Source: Gammaproteobacteria bacterium (lineage in GTDB: Bacteria; Pseudomonadota; Gammaproteobacteria; DSM-19610). From it: DNA of 64,000 nt. This document shows positions 37,464 through 47,601 of the stretch, piece after piece. The first letter of the stretch is position 1, and each line of letters starts with the position of its first letter. The notes under the pieces are model-generated. The model had not been told where the DNA came from. It made no database searches and worked only from the letters and a program-made list of their open reading frames with translations. The stretch spans positions 186,001-250,000 of the forward strand of contig JAPHQV010000015.1 of NCBI GenBank assembly GCA_026197075.1, written 5' to 3'. The translations under genes and the position numbers were made by a program.

Positions 37464-38195
37464 CTATTCCTGGGTCCATTCCCCCATGCGGGCGCGCAGG
37501 CGGATCAGGGCCTGGCCATGGATCTGACAGACCCGGGACTCGCTAACCCCGAGTACCTCGCCGATTTCCCGCAGGTTGAGTTCTTCATCGTAGTACATGG
37601 CCATCACCAGGCGTTCCCGCTCGGGAAGCCCCGCGATGGCCTCGGCCAGGGCGGCCTTGAAGCCCTGGTTCTGCAGGCTATCTAACGGCTCGTTCGGCTG
37701 GTCCTGAAGGCTGTAATCGGCCTCGTCGCCGGAATGGCCCGGTTCGTCGATGCTGAACACCCGGCAGCCGGTGGCATCCTGCAGGATCCGGTGATACTCC
37801 TCCAGGCTGATGCCCATGGCCTCGGCAACTTCGTTATCGCGTGCATCCCGACCCTTCTCGTTCTCGATGCCACGCACCGCTTCAGCCACCTGGCGCGCCT
37901 TGCGGTGCACCGAACGCGGTGTCCAGTCGGTACGGCGGATCTCGTCGAGCATGGCGCCGCGGATGCGGATCCCGGCATAGGTCTCGAAACTGGCGCCCTG
38001 GGAGGCGTCGTAGTTCTTGGCTGCCTCCAGCAGACCGATCATTCCCGACTGGATCAGGTCATCGGCCTGGACACTGGGCGGCAGGCGACTCATTAAATGA
38101 TAGGCAATACGTTTTACCAGTGGCGCGTGCTTCATCACCATGGCATCGGCATTGGCATTGTCCTGTGTGGCGGCGTACATGGCGGCTCCATTCAT
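37464..38195 (-). CDS. fliA: Flagellar sigma factor 28 FliA
   Basis: 243 aa. Region 2 MKHAPLVKRIAYHLMSRLPPSVQADDLIQSGMIGLLEAAKNYD, region 3 around ESFETYAGIRIRGAMLDEIR and region 4 helix-turn-helix LNLREIGEVLGVSESRVCQIHGQAL. ATG 38195 overlaps the flhG stop (ATGA); ATG 38180 with GGAG is an alternative. Drives late flagellar and chemotaxis genes; the anti-sigma factor flgM is not in the window. Confidence 0.95.
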   Translation of the reverse strand: MNGAAMYAATQDNANADAMVMKHAPLVKRIAYHLMSRLPPSVQADDLIQSGMIGLLEAAKNYDASQGASFETYAGIRIRGAMLDEIRRTDWTPRSVHRKARQVAEAVRGIENEKGRDARDNEVAEAMGISLEEYHRILQDATGCRVFSIDEPGHSGDEADYSLQDQPNEPLDSLQNQGFKAALAEAIAGLPERERLVMAMYYDEELNLREIGEVLGVSESRVCQIHGQALIRLRARMGEWTQE

Positions 38196-39079
38196 GACAG
38201 CATCTCCGCTCCGTTATTGCGGGATTGAATCAAACGTTCCACGAAAAATTCCAGATGTCCTGCAGCGGCCGAGGGGATCGGCCATTTCTCGGTTTTCTGC
38301 GCCAGGGTCTTGAAGGCCATGGCCGAACGGCTGCGCGGGAAGGCTTCCACGACCGCCTTCTGCTTGCGCACGGCCTTGCGCAGGTAATCGTCATAGGGGA
38401 TGGCGCCCATGAACTCCAGGGTGACATCCAGGTAGCGGTCGGTTACACGCAGTATCTTGTTATACAATTCCCTTCCCTCCTGGGCACTGTGGGCCATGTT
38501 GGCCAGGACCCGGAAATGTTGAATGCCGTATTCACGACTCAGCAGCTTGATCAGTGCATAGGCATCGGTGATGGATGCCGGTTCGTCACAAACCACCACT
38601 AGGACTTCCTGGGCGGCGCGACTGAAGCTCACCACGCTGTCGCTGATACCGGCGGCGGTGTCGATCACCAGGGTATCGATGTCGTGGCTGAGCTCACTGA
38701 AGGCGCGGATCAGCCCGGCATGCTCCATGGGACTGAGCTCGGCGAGGCGCTTGGTGCCCGAAGAGGCCGGCACTACCTTCATGCCGCCCGGACCTTCCAC
38801 CAGGATCTCCTCCAGGGTGCGCTCGCCGTCCAGCACATGGGTGAGGTTGTACTGTGGGTGCAAGCCCAGCATCACATCCACGTTGGCCAGCCCCAGATCG
38901 GCATCCATGAGCATGACGCGCTTACCGCTGTTGGCCAGCGACACGCACAGATTGACGGACACGTTGGTCTTTCCCACACCACCTTTGCCGCTGGTAACGG
39001 CGATGACACGTACGGGGTGCGGTTGAGCCATGCGACGGAGTCCTGCTGCCTGATCCAGCTTCATTTCAGACATGAGCAT
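38192..39079 (-). CDS. flhG: Flagellar number regulator FlhG (FleN)
   Basis: MinD-like ATPase that limits polar flagellar number by antagonising FleQ and stimulating FlhF GTPase. 295 aa with the N-terminal DQAAGLRRM activation helix (9-17), Walker A GKGGVGKT (31-38), MLMDADLGLANVDVMLG and DTAAGISDSVVSF. Overlaps flhF by 14 nt and fliA by 4 nt. Confidence 0.96.
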   Translation of the reverse strand: MLMSEMKLDQAAGLRRMAQPHPVRVIAVTSGKGGVGKTNVSVNLCVSLANSGKRVMLMDADLGLANVDVMLGLHPQYNLTHVLDGERTLEEILVEGPGGMKVVPASSGTKRLAELSPMEHAGLIRAFSELSHDIDTLVIDTAAGISDSVVSFSRAAQEVLVVVCDEPASITDAYALIKLLSREYGIQHFRVLANMAHSAQEGRELYNKILRVTDRYLDVTLEFMGAIPYDDYLRKAVRKQKAVVEAFPRSRSAMAFKTLAQKTEKWPIPSAAAGHLEFFVERLIQSRNNGAEMLS

Positions 39080-40316
39080 TCGCCATCACCCCCCCGAACC
39101 GTTCCGCCAATACGGCGTCGCCCGGGAACCAATCCGTCACCAGCATCTCGGCCGCCTTGTTTACCAGAACATGGGGCCGCGCCGGCTGCATGTCTTCCGG
39201 AACCCGCTGGCCATCGGCAACGTAGGCCAGGGGTAATTGCTGTTCACTGATCACCGACAGGGCCCCGCCAAGACTGGCGGTCTCGTCCACCTTGGTGAGG
39301 ATGCAGCCATCCAGGGACACACCCCGGAAGGCACGCACGGTCTCTTCCTGCACCGCCGGCTGGGCGGTGGCGGACATCACCAGGTAACTGCGGATGGGCA
39401 GGCCGGTGTGGGCCAGGGTGCTGAACTGTTCGGTAAGGCGCAGATCACGCTGGCTCATGCCCGCGGTATCGATCAACACCAGGTGCTTGTCCATCAGGCC
39501 CTTCAGGGTCTGGGCCAGCTGGTCGTGGTCGGATGCCACCTGTACCGGCACGCCGAGAATCTTGCCATAGGTCAGCAGCTGCTCATGGGCACCGATGCGA
39601 TAGCCGTCGGTGGTCACCAGGGCCACCCGCTTCTGGCCATGCCGCAGGGCAAAGCGCGCCGCGAGCTTGGCCACCGTGGTGGTCTTACCCACGCCGGTGG
39701 CGCCAACCAGGGCCACCATGCCACCGCGTTCGAGGATGTCATCGTTGGTCACGGGCAGGGACTGGGCGAACAGTCCGAGGGCCGCACGCCAGGCCTGTTC
39801 CGGGTCACTGCCGTGGCTGACCCGTTCCGCCAGGTGCAGGGCCATGGCCGGCTTCATGCCGAGTGCATGGAGACGGCGCAACACTTCCAGCTGCTGGGGA
39901 CGGTTGTGATTCATGTCGCCCCAGGCAAGGTGGGCCAGCTGGTGTTCCAGCAGGCCACGCAATTCACGGATTTCTTCCTTCATCGCCACCAGGGCCGGGT
40001 CCTGGGCCCACTGGATGCCCGCGCGGGGCGAGCCGGAAGCGGCCGGCGCCGGTCGCGCGGCGGCGGGCACCTCTGCTTCCGTGCGTGCAGCGGGCCTGGC
40101 AGTGGTAGTGGCGGGCCGGGGCTGATCCGGGGGATTGGTCGCACTTTCGTGCAGGGCCTTGTTGATTAGGGCCTCGTCGTAATCCACGGCGGAGACGATT
40201 TCCACGCCGCCATCGACCTTGCGATTGGAGAGAATGACCGCATCCGGGCCCTGCTCCTCGCGCACCTTGCGGATTGCCTGACGCATGTCCGCGGCAAAGA
40301 ACCGTTTAATCTTCAT
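39066..40316 (-). CDS. flhF: Flagellar biosynthesis GTPase FlhF
   Basis: SRP-type GTPase that sets the polar site of flagellum assembly. 416 aa starting MKIKRFFAADMRQAIRKVRE at ATG 40316. An Ala/Pro/Thr-rich B-domain linker (about 55-110) leads into the NG domain with GATGVGKTTTVAKLA, TTDGYRIGAHEQL and IDTAGMSQRD. Upstream of and overlapping flhG. Confidence 0.95.
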   Translation of the reverse strand: MKIKRFFAADMRQAIRKVREEQGPDAVILSNRKVDGGVEIVSAVDYDEALINKALHESATNPPDQPRPATTTARPAARTEAEVPAAARPAPAASGSPRAGIQWAQDPALVAMKEEIRELRGLLEHQLAHLAWGDMNHNRPQQLEVLRRLHALGMKPAMALHLAERVSHGSDPEQAWRAALGLFAQSLPVTNDDILERGGMVALVGATGVGKTTTVAKLAARFALRHGQKRVALVTTDGYRIGAHEQLLTYGKILGVPVQVASDHDQLAQTLKGLMDKHLVLIDTAGMSQRDLRLTEQFSTLAHTGLPIRSYLVMSATAQPAVQEETVRAFRGVSLDGCILTKVDETASLGGALSVISEQQLPLAYVADGQRVPEDMQPARPHVLVNKAAEMLVTDWFPGDAVLAERFGGVMANAHV

Positions 40317-40383
40317 ATCTGCACCCCACGCCTGGTTCCTGGCCGCATCCCTTTGCCCCTTCACTCGGCTTCATGTCGTGACC

Positions 40384-42498
40384 CTATCTCCGGGGACCAC
40401 CGAGGGAGGTATTACCCTGACCCACGCTGGCCACCACCTTGATCTGTTTGTTGTCCGGCACCTCGTCGTAGGCCAGCACATGCAGGTCCGGAATACTGTG
40501 GCGGACCAATCGCGCCAACCAGGGCCGGATGCCCGGCGACACCAGCAGGATGGCCGGTGCCCCCATCGCCTCCTGCCGCTGCGCGCTTTCCGCCAGCGAC
40601 TTGTGCATCCGTTCCGCCAGGCCGGGCTCGAAGCCCGCGCCGCCCTCGGAGGTGGCTTGCAGGGACTGTTGCAATATCTGTTCCAGCGCCGATTCCAGAG
40701 TAATAACCGGAAGTTCCTGCCCCATCCCATTGATATGCTGAACAATGGATCGGCCGAGCGACACGCGGCACGCGGCGGTGAGAACGCCGGGATCTTGACT
40801 CCGGTGACCGTGCTCGGCCAGGGTTTCGGCGATGGTGCGCATGTCGCGCACCGGCACCCGTTCGGCCAGCAGGTTCTGCAGCACCTTGAGCACCACGCCC
40901 AGGGGCAGGATGCCGGGTACCAGGTCCTCCACCAGCTTGGGCGCGTTCTTGGCCAGCAGGTCCAGCAACTGCTGCACCTCCTCGTGACCGATGAGTTCGT
41001 GGGCATGCTCCTGCAGCAACTGGCTCAGATGGGTGGCCACCACGGTACTGGCATCCACCACCGTATAGCCCATGGCCTGGGCATTCTCGCGTTGCGAGGC
41101 CTCGATCCATACCGCGTCGAGACCGAAGGCCGGGTCCTTGGTGGTGATACCCTGCAGGGTGCCGAACACGCGCCCGGGATTGATGGCCAGGTCCATTTCC
41201 GGGTGCACATCGGCCTCGCCCACGGGCACACCCATGAGCAGGATGCGGTAGGCATTGGGTGACAGTTCCAGGTTGTCGCGGATATGCACGGGCTGCACCA
41301 GGAAGCCCAGCTCCTGGGAGAGCTTTTTACGCACACCCTTGATGCGATCCATCATCTGCCCGCCCTGGTTGCGGTCGACCAGCGGAATGAGCCGATAACC
41401 CACTTCCAGGCCGATGATGTCCACCGGCCCCACATCCTCCCAAGACAGGTCCTTGGGTTTCTCCGTGGCGTCTTCCCTTGGCGCCTCTTCCACCACCGGC
41501 TCCAGGGCCGCGGCCTGCTGGCGCTGGTAAGTAAAATAGCCACCGGCCATGGCGGCTACACCCAGGGAGATGAAGGCCAGGTTGGGCATGCCGGGAATCA
41601 GGCCCAGCATGCCGATGACGCCACCGGTCACACCCAGCACCATGGGGTTGCCGAACAGCTGGCTGAGTACCTGTTCACCCATTTTCTGGCGACTGGATAC
41701 GCGGGTGATGATGATGGCCGTCGCGGAGGACAGTACCAGCGAGGGAATCTGTGCCACCAGGCCATCGCCGATGGTGAGCAGGGTGTAGACCCGCACCGCG
41801 TTGGTGAAGTCCATGCCATGCTGGATCATGCCGATGGAGAGGCCACCGATGATGTTGATGAACAGGATCAGGATGCCGGCGATGGCGTCACCGCGCACGA
41901 ACTTGCTGGAACCGTCCATGGCCCCGTAGAAATCCGCCTCGCGGGCGATGTCTTCGCGGCGCGCCCGTGCCTCGTCCTGGGTGATCAGGCCGGCGTTGAG
42001 GTCGGCGTCGATGGCCATCTGCTTGCCGGGCATGGCATCCAGGGTGAAGCGCGCACTGACTTCCGAGACGCGGCCCGCGCCCTTGGTGACCACCACGAAG
42101 TTGATGATCACCAGGATGGCGAATACCACCAGACCCACGGCATAGTTGCCGCCCACCACGAACTCACCAAAGGCCTCGATCACCTTGCCGGCGGCGTCGG
42201 TACCGGTATGCCCCTCCAGCAGCACCACGCGGGTGGAGGCGACGTTGAGCGCCAGGCGCAACAGGGTGGCCACCAGCACCACGGTGGGAAATACCCCGAA
42301 GTCCAATGGTCGCATGGCATAGATGACCACCAGCAGCACCACCAGCGAGAGGGCGATATTGAAGGTGAACAGCATGTCCAGCCCCAGCGCCGGCATGGGG
42401 ATGACGATCATGGTCAGCATCATGATCACCAGCAGCGGCGCGCCGATGCCACTGCTGCCGATAGCGCGCCAGGAAGGCAGGGTTGCGGGTAGTTGCAT
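40384..42498 (-). CDS. flhA: Flagellar export gate protein FlhA
   Basis: 704 aa. Eight N-terminal membrane helices, the FHIPEP-region equivalent between helices 4 and 5 (RFTLDAMPGKQMAIDADLNAG), and the large cytoplasmic substrate-docking domain. Forms the nonameric export ring. A large palindromic repeat separates it from flhB, unlike the tight spacing elsewhere in this operon. Confidence 0.97.
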   Translation of the reverse strand: MQLPATLPSWRAIGSSGIGAPLLVIMMLTMIVIPMPALGLDMLFTFNIALSLVVLLVVIYAMRPLDFGVFPTVVLVATLLRLALNVASTRVVLLEGHTGTDAAGKVIEAFGEFVVGGNYAVGLVVFAILVIINFVVVTKGAGRVSEVSARFTLDAMPGKQMAIDADLNAGLITQDEARARREDIAREADFYGAMDGSSKFVRGDAIAGILILFINIIGGLSIGMIQHGMDFTNAVRVYTLLTIGDGLVAQIPSLVLSSATAIIITRVSSRQKMGEQVLSQLFGNPMVLGVTGGVIGMLGLIPGMPNLAFISLGVAAMAGGYFTYQRQQAAALEPVVEEAPREDATEKPKDLSWEDVGPVDIIGLEVGYRLIPLVDRNQGGQMMDRIKGVRKKLSQELGFLVQPVHIRDNLELSPNAYRILLMGVPVGEADVHPEMDLAINPGRVFGTLQGITTKDPAFGLDAVWIEASQRENAQAMGYTVVDASTVVATHLSQLLQEHAHELIGHEEVQQLLDLLAKNAPKLVEDLVPGILPLGVVLKVLQNLLAERVPVRDMRTIAETLAEHGHRSQDPGVLTAACRVSLGRSIVQHINGMGQELPVITLESALEQILQQSLQATSEGGAGFEPGLAERMHKSLAESAQRQEAMGAPAILLVSPGIRPWLARLVRHSIPDLHVLAYDEVPDNKQIKVVASVGQGNTSLGGPRR

Positions 42499-42531
42499 GG
42501 TTCAGTCCTATCTCAATGCGATCGTAGTGTT

Positions 42532-42644
42532 CATCGACAGGGTCTCAACCCCACCGGCAGGACGCCGTTAATACGTCCCTGTAGGCTTGACGGCCGCATC
42601 CCTGCGGCCGACACCTGCCAGCGGGGTATGAGATCCTGTCGATG
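42532..42644. repeat. Large imperfect palindromic element between flhB and flhA
   Basis: Outer arms 42532-42561 and 42614-42644 are inverted copies of about 30 nt (core CATCGACAGG.TCTCA) with a few differences and one base of slippage. A second hairpin, CGGCCGCA-TCCC-TGCGGCCG (42591-42610), lies inside. It fills most of the flhB-flhA gap and has no reading frame. Confidence 0.8.
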
Positions 42645-42665
42645 TACCGTTCAGTAGCATGGCAT

Positions 42666-43829
42666 TCATGGTGTCGGGTCACTCTCCGATGTAGTGGGCC
42701 CCTGGAAGAATTCATCCGGTACCGGCAGATCCACTGGCCGGTGCGGCTCGAAGCCGCCCTTGCGGCGCGCGGTGCGCAACTGGTAGACGTAGGCCAGTAC
42801 CTGGGCCACGGCCAGGTAGAGACCGGCCGGCACCTCCCGGTCGATATCGGTGCTGTAATAGATGGCACGCGCCAGGGGCGGGGCCTCGAACAGGGGCACG
42901 CCATTGGCGGTGGCCACGGTACGAATCTGGCTGGCGATGAGATCGGCGCCCTTGGCCACCACCAGGGGCGCGCGCATGTTCTTGGGATCGTATTTCAACG
43001 CCACGGCGAAATGGGTCGGGTTGGTGATGACCACGTCGGCCTTGGGCACTTCCGACATCATGCGGCCCTGCGCCAACTCCTGCTGCATACGCCGGATCTG
43101 CGCCTTGACCTCGGGCTTACCTTCCGTGGTCTTGTACTCGTCCTTGATTTCCTGGCGGGTCATCTTCAGGTTCTTGGCGTGGTCCCAGATCTGGAAAGGT
43201 ACGTCGATGGCGGCAATCACCATCAGGGACAGGCTGAGGATCAGGAAGGACCAGCCCAGGATGGACCCGGCGTGGGCCAGGGCCTGGGGCACGGTCTCGT
43301 AGGCCAGGCCGTTGAAATGGGGCATGTAGTGCACCAGCAGCAGGGCACCCACGCCGCCGATGAGCAGGAACTTGGCCAGGGCCTTGACCAGTTCCACGAG
43401 ACCGCGCAGGGCAAAGATCCGCTTCAGTCCCTTGAGGGGATTGAGTTTTTCAAATTTGGGCGCCATCGCGTCGACACTGAAGGACCAACCACCCAGCGCC
43501 ATGGGCGCAAGGAGGGCCGTCACCAGCATCAGCACCATGAATGGCATCACCAGGGCAATGCCCTCCATGATGGAAATACTGAAGATGTCGATCATGGCCC
43601 AGGGGTCGAATACCGCTTCTCGTGACAAGGACAACCCGGTACGAAACAGCGCCTCCATGCGCCCGATCATGAAGGGAGCCATGCCCATCAGGCCGAGCGC
43701 ACCCAGCAACAGCATGGCCATGGTGTTGAGTTCTCGCGAGCGGGCGATCTGCCCCTTCTTGCGCGCATCCTCGAGGCGTTTGGGGGTCGCCTCTTCAGTG
43801 CGTTCCTGACCGTCGTCCTGCTGCGCCAT
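42666..43829 (-). CDS. flhB: Flagellar export switch protein FlhB
   Basis: 387 aa. Hydrophilic N-terminus (DDGQERTEEATPKRLEDARKKG), four membrane helices, and a cytoplasmic domain with the autocleavage motif NPTH (in VITNPTHFAVALKYDP), then LYLAVAQVLAYVYQL. It adjoins fliR without a gap. The stand-alone FlhX at 23477-23776 duplicates its C-terminal domain. Confidence 0.97.
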   Translation of the reverse strand: MAQQDDGQERTEEATPKRLEDARKKGQIARSRELNTMAMLLLGALGLMGMAPFMIGRMEALFRTGLSLSREAVFDPWAMIDIFSISIMEGIALVMPFMVLMLVTALLAPMALGGWSFSVDAMAPKFEKLNPLKGLKRIFALRGLVELVKALAKFLLIGGVGALLLVHYMPHFNGLAYETVPQALAHAGSILGWSFLILSLSLMVIAAIDVPFQIWDHAKNLKMTRQEIKDEYKTTEGKPEVKAQIRRMQQELAQGRMMSEVPKADVVITNPTHFAVALKYDPKNMRAPLVVAKGADLIASQIRTVATANGVPLFEAPPLARAIYYSTDIDREVPAGLYLAVAQVLAYVYQLRTARRKGGFEPHRPVDLPVPDEFFQGPTTSESDPTP

Positions 43830-44609
43830 TCAGCGTCCTCCCCGGCCGAACTGCTGTACGGAAATCAAGGCTTCCGTCATCAGGTTGCTCATTTGCGGGA
43901 ACAGGCCCGGCAGGGTGATCATCAACACCACGAAGCCGAGGGTCAGGGTGATCGGGAAACCGACACCAAAGATATTGAGCTGCGGGGCGGCCCGGCTCAC
44001 GACCCCGAAGGCCAGGTTGGTCAGCAGGATAGCGGACACCGCCGGTAGCGCCACCAATACCCCGCCGGCGAACAGGCGCGTACCCCAGTGCGCGATCTCC
44101 AGCAAGGTCTCGCGCCCCAGACCCGCGCCACCGATGGGCAGGGAATGGAAGCTGTCCGCAAGCACGGCAAGCAGTGCAAGATGACCGTTCATGGCCAGGA
44201 ACAGCAGGGTGGCCACCACCACGTAGTACTGCCCGATTACCGGAACCTGCACGCCATTCTGCGGATCCACCATGGAAGCGAAGCCCAGGCCCATGCTCAT
44301 GGCCACGGTCTGTCCGCCGACGATGAGGGCAGCGAAGATCAACTGCAGGGAAAAGCCGATGGCCATGCCGATGATCATCTGCTGCAGGGTGATGAGCACG
44401 CTGAGGGCGGAAAAGGGTTCCACCGCAGGTACCGACGGCAACAGCGGCAGCATCACCCAGGTAATCAGCAATGCCAGCACCAGCTTGATGCGCTTCGGCA
44501 CCAGGTTACCGCCGAATACCGGTGAGATCGTCATCATGGCGGTGACGCGCACGAACGGCCAGAACATACTGTTCAGCCATTGGATCATTTCGGCAGTGGT
44601 ATAGACCAT
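43830..44609 (-). CDS. fliR: Flagellar export gate protein FliR
   Basis: 259 aa from ATG 44609 (MVYTTAEMIQWLNSMFWPF). Six to seven membrane segments with FASMVDPQNGVQVPVIGQYY and a typical C-terminus (FGVGFPITLTLGFVVLMITLP). Part of the FliP5-Q4-R1 gate. Confidence 0.95.
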   Translation of the reverse strand: MVYTTAEMIQWLNSMFWPFVRVTAMMTISPVFGGNLVPKRIKLVLALLITWVMLPLLPSVPAVEPFSALSVLITLQQMIIGMAIGFSLQLIFAALIVGGQTVAMSMGLGFASMVDPQNGVQVPVIGQYYVVVATLLFLAMNGHLALLAVLADSFHSLPIGGAGLGRETLLEIAHWGTRLFAGGVLVALPAVSAILLTNLAFGVVSRAAPQLNIFGVGFPITLTLGFVVLMITLPGLFPQMSNLMTEALISVQQFGRGGR

Positions 44610-44641
44610 GGCGATGATACGTCCCGTTAGGCGATCGGGCG

Positions 44642-44911
44642 TCAGCCGATCAGGGTGGGAATTTCGCCGAACAAGCGCAGGGTGAAGCCCATCAGGGTCT
44701 TCAACAGCCAGGGACCGGCGATCATCAGTACGAGTCCCACGATCAGCATCTTGGGCACGAAGGTCAGCGTCATTTCGTTGATCTGGGTGGCGGCCTGGAA
44801 CATGCCCACGACCAGGCCCACGGCCAGCGCGGCCAGCAGCAGGGGCGCGGCCAGCAGGGCGGTGACATAAAGCGCCTGTTGCGCCACGGTGATCACGGTT
44901 TCCGGTGTCAT
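44642..44911 (-). CDS. fliQ: Flagellar export gate protein FliQ
   Basis: 89 aa with two membrane helices; MTPETVITVAQQALYVTALL, then VGMFQAATQINEMTLTFVPKM, the most conserved FliQ stretch. Start at ATG 44911; an in-frame extension to 44941 is not family-like. Between fliP and fliR. Confidence 0.95.
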   Translation of the reverse strand: MTPETVITVAQQALYVTALLAAPLLLAALAVGLVVGMFQAATQINEMTLTFVPKMLIVGLVLMIAGPWLLKTLMGFTLRLFGEIPTLIG

Positions 44912-44963
44912 GGTCTCTCCTGCTTTTCCCCCGCATCGCACGCGCGGACAAGGGTATTGCCTG

Positions 44964-45710
44964 CTAAACGTAGAAGCTCGTGGCGAGCGTGCCCATCACC
45001 AGCGACCAGCCGTCGATGAGCACGAACAACATGATCTTGAAGGGCAGGGAAATGATCATGGGCGAGAGCATCATCATGCCCATGGCCATGAGCAGACTGG
45101 CCACCACCAGGTCGATGATCAGGAAGGGGATCATGATCAGAAAGCCGATCTGGAAGGCGGTCTTGAGCTCACTGGTGAGGAAGGCTGGCATCAGCAGCGA
45201 GAAAGGCACCTTATCGGGGGTGTCCAGTTCGCCGGCACCGGAAATCTCCGCGAACAGGCCGATGTCGCTGTCACGGGTCTGGGCCATCATGAATTCTCGG
45301 AACGGCTGACTGCCCGTTTCCAGTGCCTGTTGCAGGGAAACCTGCTCGTCCATGTAGGGCTTGAGGCCCTGCTCGTAGGCCCGGTCGAACACCGGCATCA
45401 TGATGAACACCGTCAGGAACAGGGACAATCCCAGCAGGATCTGGTTGGAAGGCGTGGACATGGTGCCCAGCGCCTGGCGCAGGATCGCCAGCACGATGAT
45501 GATGCGCGCGAATGAGGTCATCATCATCAGCGCCAGGGGCAGGAAGGTCATGGCCGTCATGAAACCCAGCACCTGCAGGGTGACCGAGTAGGTCTGACTG
45601 CCATCCTCGCTCGGCGGTGATACTCGCAAGGCGGTGAATTCCGGTGCTGCCAGCGCGCCCAGCGGCAACAGGCCCAGCAACAGCAGCAACATCAGGCGCA
45701 AGGATTTCAT
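44964..45710 (-). CDS. fliP: Flagellar export gate protein FliP
   Basis: 248 aa with a cleavable signal-like N-terminus ([21 protein letters not shown]), then four membrane helices. Family segments: [67 protein letters not shown] overlap with fliO. Confidence 0.97.
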   Translation of the reverse strand: MKSLRLMLLLLLGLLPLGALAAPEFTALRVSPPSEDGSQTYSVTLQVLGFMTAMTFLPLALMMMTSFARIIIVLAILRQALGTMSTPSNQILLGLSLFLTVFIMMPVFDRAYEQGLKPYMDEQVSLQQALETGSQPFREFMMAQTRDSDIGLFAEISGAGELDTPDKVPFSLLMPAFLTSELKTAFQIGFLIMIPFLIIDLVVASLLMAMGMMMLSPMIISLPFKIMLFVLIDGWSLVMGTLATSFYV

Positions 45711-46180
45711 TGGGATTTGCTCCGGCCCATGGCCATGTCGAGGGCCTGGGCAAACCCGGCCTTGGGGCGCATAGCGGTCTCGGTGACATCGATGGGTTCA
45801 TCGAGTACGTGCAAGGTCTGGATGCGGCCCGGCGCCACCCCGACCAGCAGCTGCTGCTTTCCCACCTGTAACAGCACCACGCGCTCGCGGGTACCCATGG
45901 AAATACCGCCCAGTACTCGCAGCGCACCATGCATGCCCGTGGTGAAACGGCCACTGCGACGCAGCAACCAGGCCAGGCCGCCGAGCAGCAACAATACCGC
46001 CAGCAAACCCAGGGTGAGCTGCACCAGGTTACCCATGGCCAGAGGATCCGCGCCGGCGGCCTGCGTTCTGGGCAGGGCCTCTTCCGCGGCCCGCAGCCAG
46101 GGTGCGAGGCCGGCCAGCAGGACGGCGGTGACGAGTTTGGCGGAACGTGCAAGACGCATGGGGAATCGACCGTTTTTCAC
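45707..46180 (-). CDS. fliO: Flagellar export assembly protein FliO
   Basis: 157 aa. N-terminal signal-anchor (about 12-30), a second hydrophobic helix (about 52-72, [21 protein letters not shown]) and a cytoplasmic domain ([29 protein letters not shown]) typical of FliO. GTG start overlaps the fliN stop (GTGA); ATG 46159 is the alternative. Helps FliP complex assembly. Confidence 0.92.
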   Translation of the reverse strand: MKNGRFPMRLARSAKLVTAVLLAGLAPWLRAAEEALPRTQAAGADPLAMGNLVQLTLGLLAVLLLLGGLAWLLRRSGRFTTGMHGALRVLGGISMGTRERVVLLQVGKQQLLVGVAPGRIQTLHVLDEPIDVTETAMRPKAGFAQALDMAMGRSKSQ

Positions 46181-46587
46181 TTGAGTTTCTTGACCCGCTC
46201 GGCGGGGCTGATCACATCGGTAAGGCGGATACCGAATTTCTCGTTCACCACCACTACCTCGCCATGGGCCACCAGGGTGCCGTTCACCAGCACATCCATG
46301 GGTTCACCAGCCAGGCGATCCAGTTCCACCACCGAACCCTGGTTGAGTTGCAGCAGGTTACGAATGCTGATCTTGGTGCGGCCGATCTCCATGGAGATGG
46401 TGACCGGGATGTCGAGGATGACATCCAGGTTGGCTTCACCCTCGAGCGGGGGGGCGGAATCATCCAGGTCATCAAATTCCGCCACCGGCAACTGGCCGAC
46501 TTTCTTGCCGCTCTCGGCCTGCTCCGACAGGGCTGCGCCCCAGTCGTCGCCAAGCGCTTCCTCAGTAGTGTTGATTTCGTCACTCAT
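46177..46587 (-). CDS. fliN: Flagellar motor switch protein FliN
   Basis: 136 aa. Acidic variable N-terminus, then the SpoA/surface presentation domain (ILDIPVTISMEIGRTKISIRN, GSVVELDRLAGEPMDVLVNG, EKFGIRLTDVISPAERVKKL). C-ring component with FliM and FliG. Confidence 0.97.
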   Translation of the reverse strand: MSDEINTTEEALGDDWGAALSEQAESGKKVGQLPVAEFDDLDDSAPPLEGEANLDVILDIPVTISMEIGRTKISIRNLLQLNQGSVVELDRLAGEPMDVLVNGTLVAHGEVVVVNEKFGIRLTDVISPAERVKKLK

Positions 46588-46608
46588 CGTCTTGCTCCTG
46601 GCCGGAAC

Positions 46609-47592
46609 CTAGCGGTTGTCCGGGTTGGTCTGGATCTTGTCCACAATCTGTACCGCACGCATGCCCTCGTGGGTGCCGAAGCGGCCACGGAACACCGGGG
46701 TATTCTCCGCTTCCACCACTACCGTCTCGGGCAGGTCGACAGGGATCACGTCACCCGGCGCCATGTGCAGCAATTCGCGCAGGGTGAGAGAGGTTTCCAC
46801 CAACGTACAGTTGATATTCACCTCCGCTGAACGCATTTCCTCACGAATGGCCCGGCTCCAGCGTTCATCCACTTCGCTGCGGTCACTCTGCATACCGGCA
46901 TCGAGCAGGTCGCGAATCGGTTCCAGCATGGAATAAGGCATGGTCACGTGCAGGTCCCCGCCGCCTCCATCCAGTTCCACGCGGAAGGTATTCACCACCA
47001 CCACTTCCGTGGGGCTGACGATATTGGCGAAGTGGGGGTTCACTTCCGAATTCTGGTATTCGAATTCGATGGGCATTACCGGTTTCCAGGAGTGGGACAG
47101 ATCCTTGAAGGCCATCTGCAGCACCATCTGGATGACACGTTGCTCCGTGGGGGTGAATTCGCGGCCCTCGATCTTGGTATGAAAACGCCCTTCCCCGCCG
47201 AAGTAGTTGTCCACCAGGGCGAACACCAGCTTGGGTTCCAGCACGAACAGGGCGGTGCCGCGCAGCGGGGGCACCTTGACCAGGTTGAGGCTGGTGGGCA
47301 CGAACAGGCTGTGCACGTACTCGGCGAACTTGAGCATCTGCACTCCGGATACCGAAATCTCGCCGGAGCGACGCATCATATTGAAGATGCTGATTCGGAA
47401 ATGACGCGCGAATCGTTCATTGATCATTTCCAGCGTGGGCATGCGGCCGCGAACAATGCGGTCCTGGCTGGTGAAGTCGTAGTTGTTTACCTGTCCTTCG
47501 GGGATGTCATCGTCGGAATCGGTATCGATGTCGCCGCCGGAGACCCCGTGCAGAAGGGCATCGATTTCGTCCTGGGAAAGAAGATCATTCAT
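46609..47592 (-). CDS. fliM: Flagellar motor switch protein FliM
   Basis: 327 aa. N-terminal CheY-P binding peptide LLSQDEIDALLHGV (4-17), the middle domain with the conserved pattern around LFVFALVDNYFGG, and the C-terminal SpoA domain (VIPVDLPETVVVEAENTPVFRGRFG). Nine nt after fliL. Confidence 0.97.
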   Translation of the reverse strand: MNDLLSQDEIDALLHGVSGGDIDTDSDDDIPEGQVNNYDFTSQDRIVRGRMPTLEMINERFARHFRISIFNMMRRSGEISVSGVQMLKFAEYVHSLFVPTSLNLVKVPPLRGTALFVLEPKLVFALVDNYFGGEGRFHTKIEGREFTPTEQRVIQMVLQMAFKDLSHSWKPVMPIEFEYQNSEVNPHFANIVSPTEVVVVNTFRVELDGGGGDLHVTMPYSMLEPIRDLLDAGMQSDRSEVDERWSRAIREEMRSAEVNINCTLVETSLTLRELLHMAPGDVIPVDLPETVVVEAENTPVFRGRFGTHEGMRAVQIVDKIQTNPDNR

Positions 47593-47601
47593 GGAGGCGC
47601 C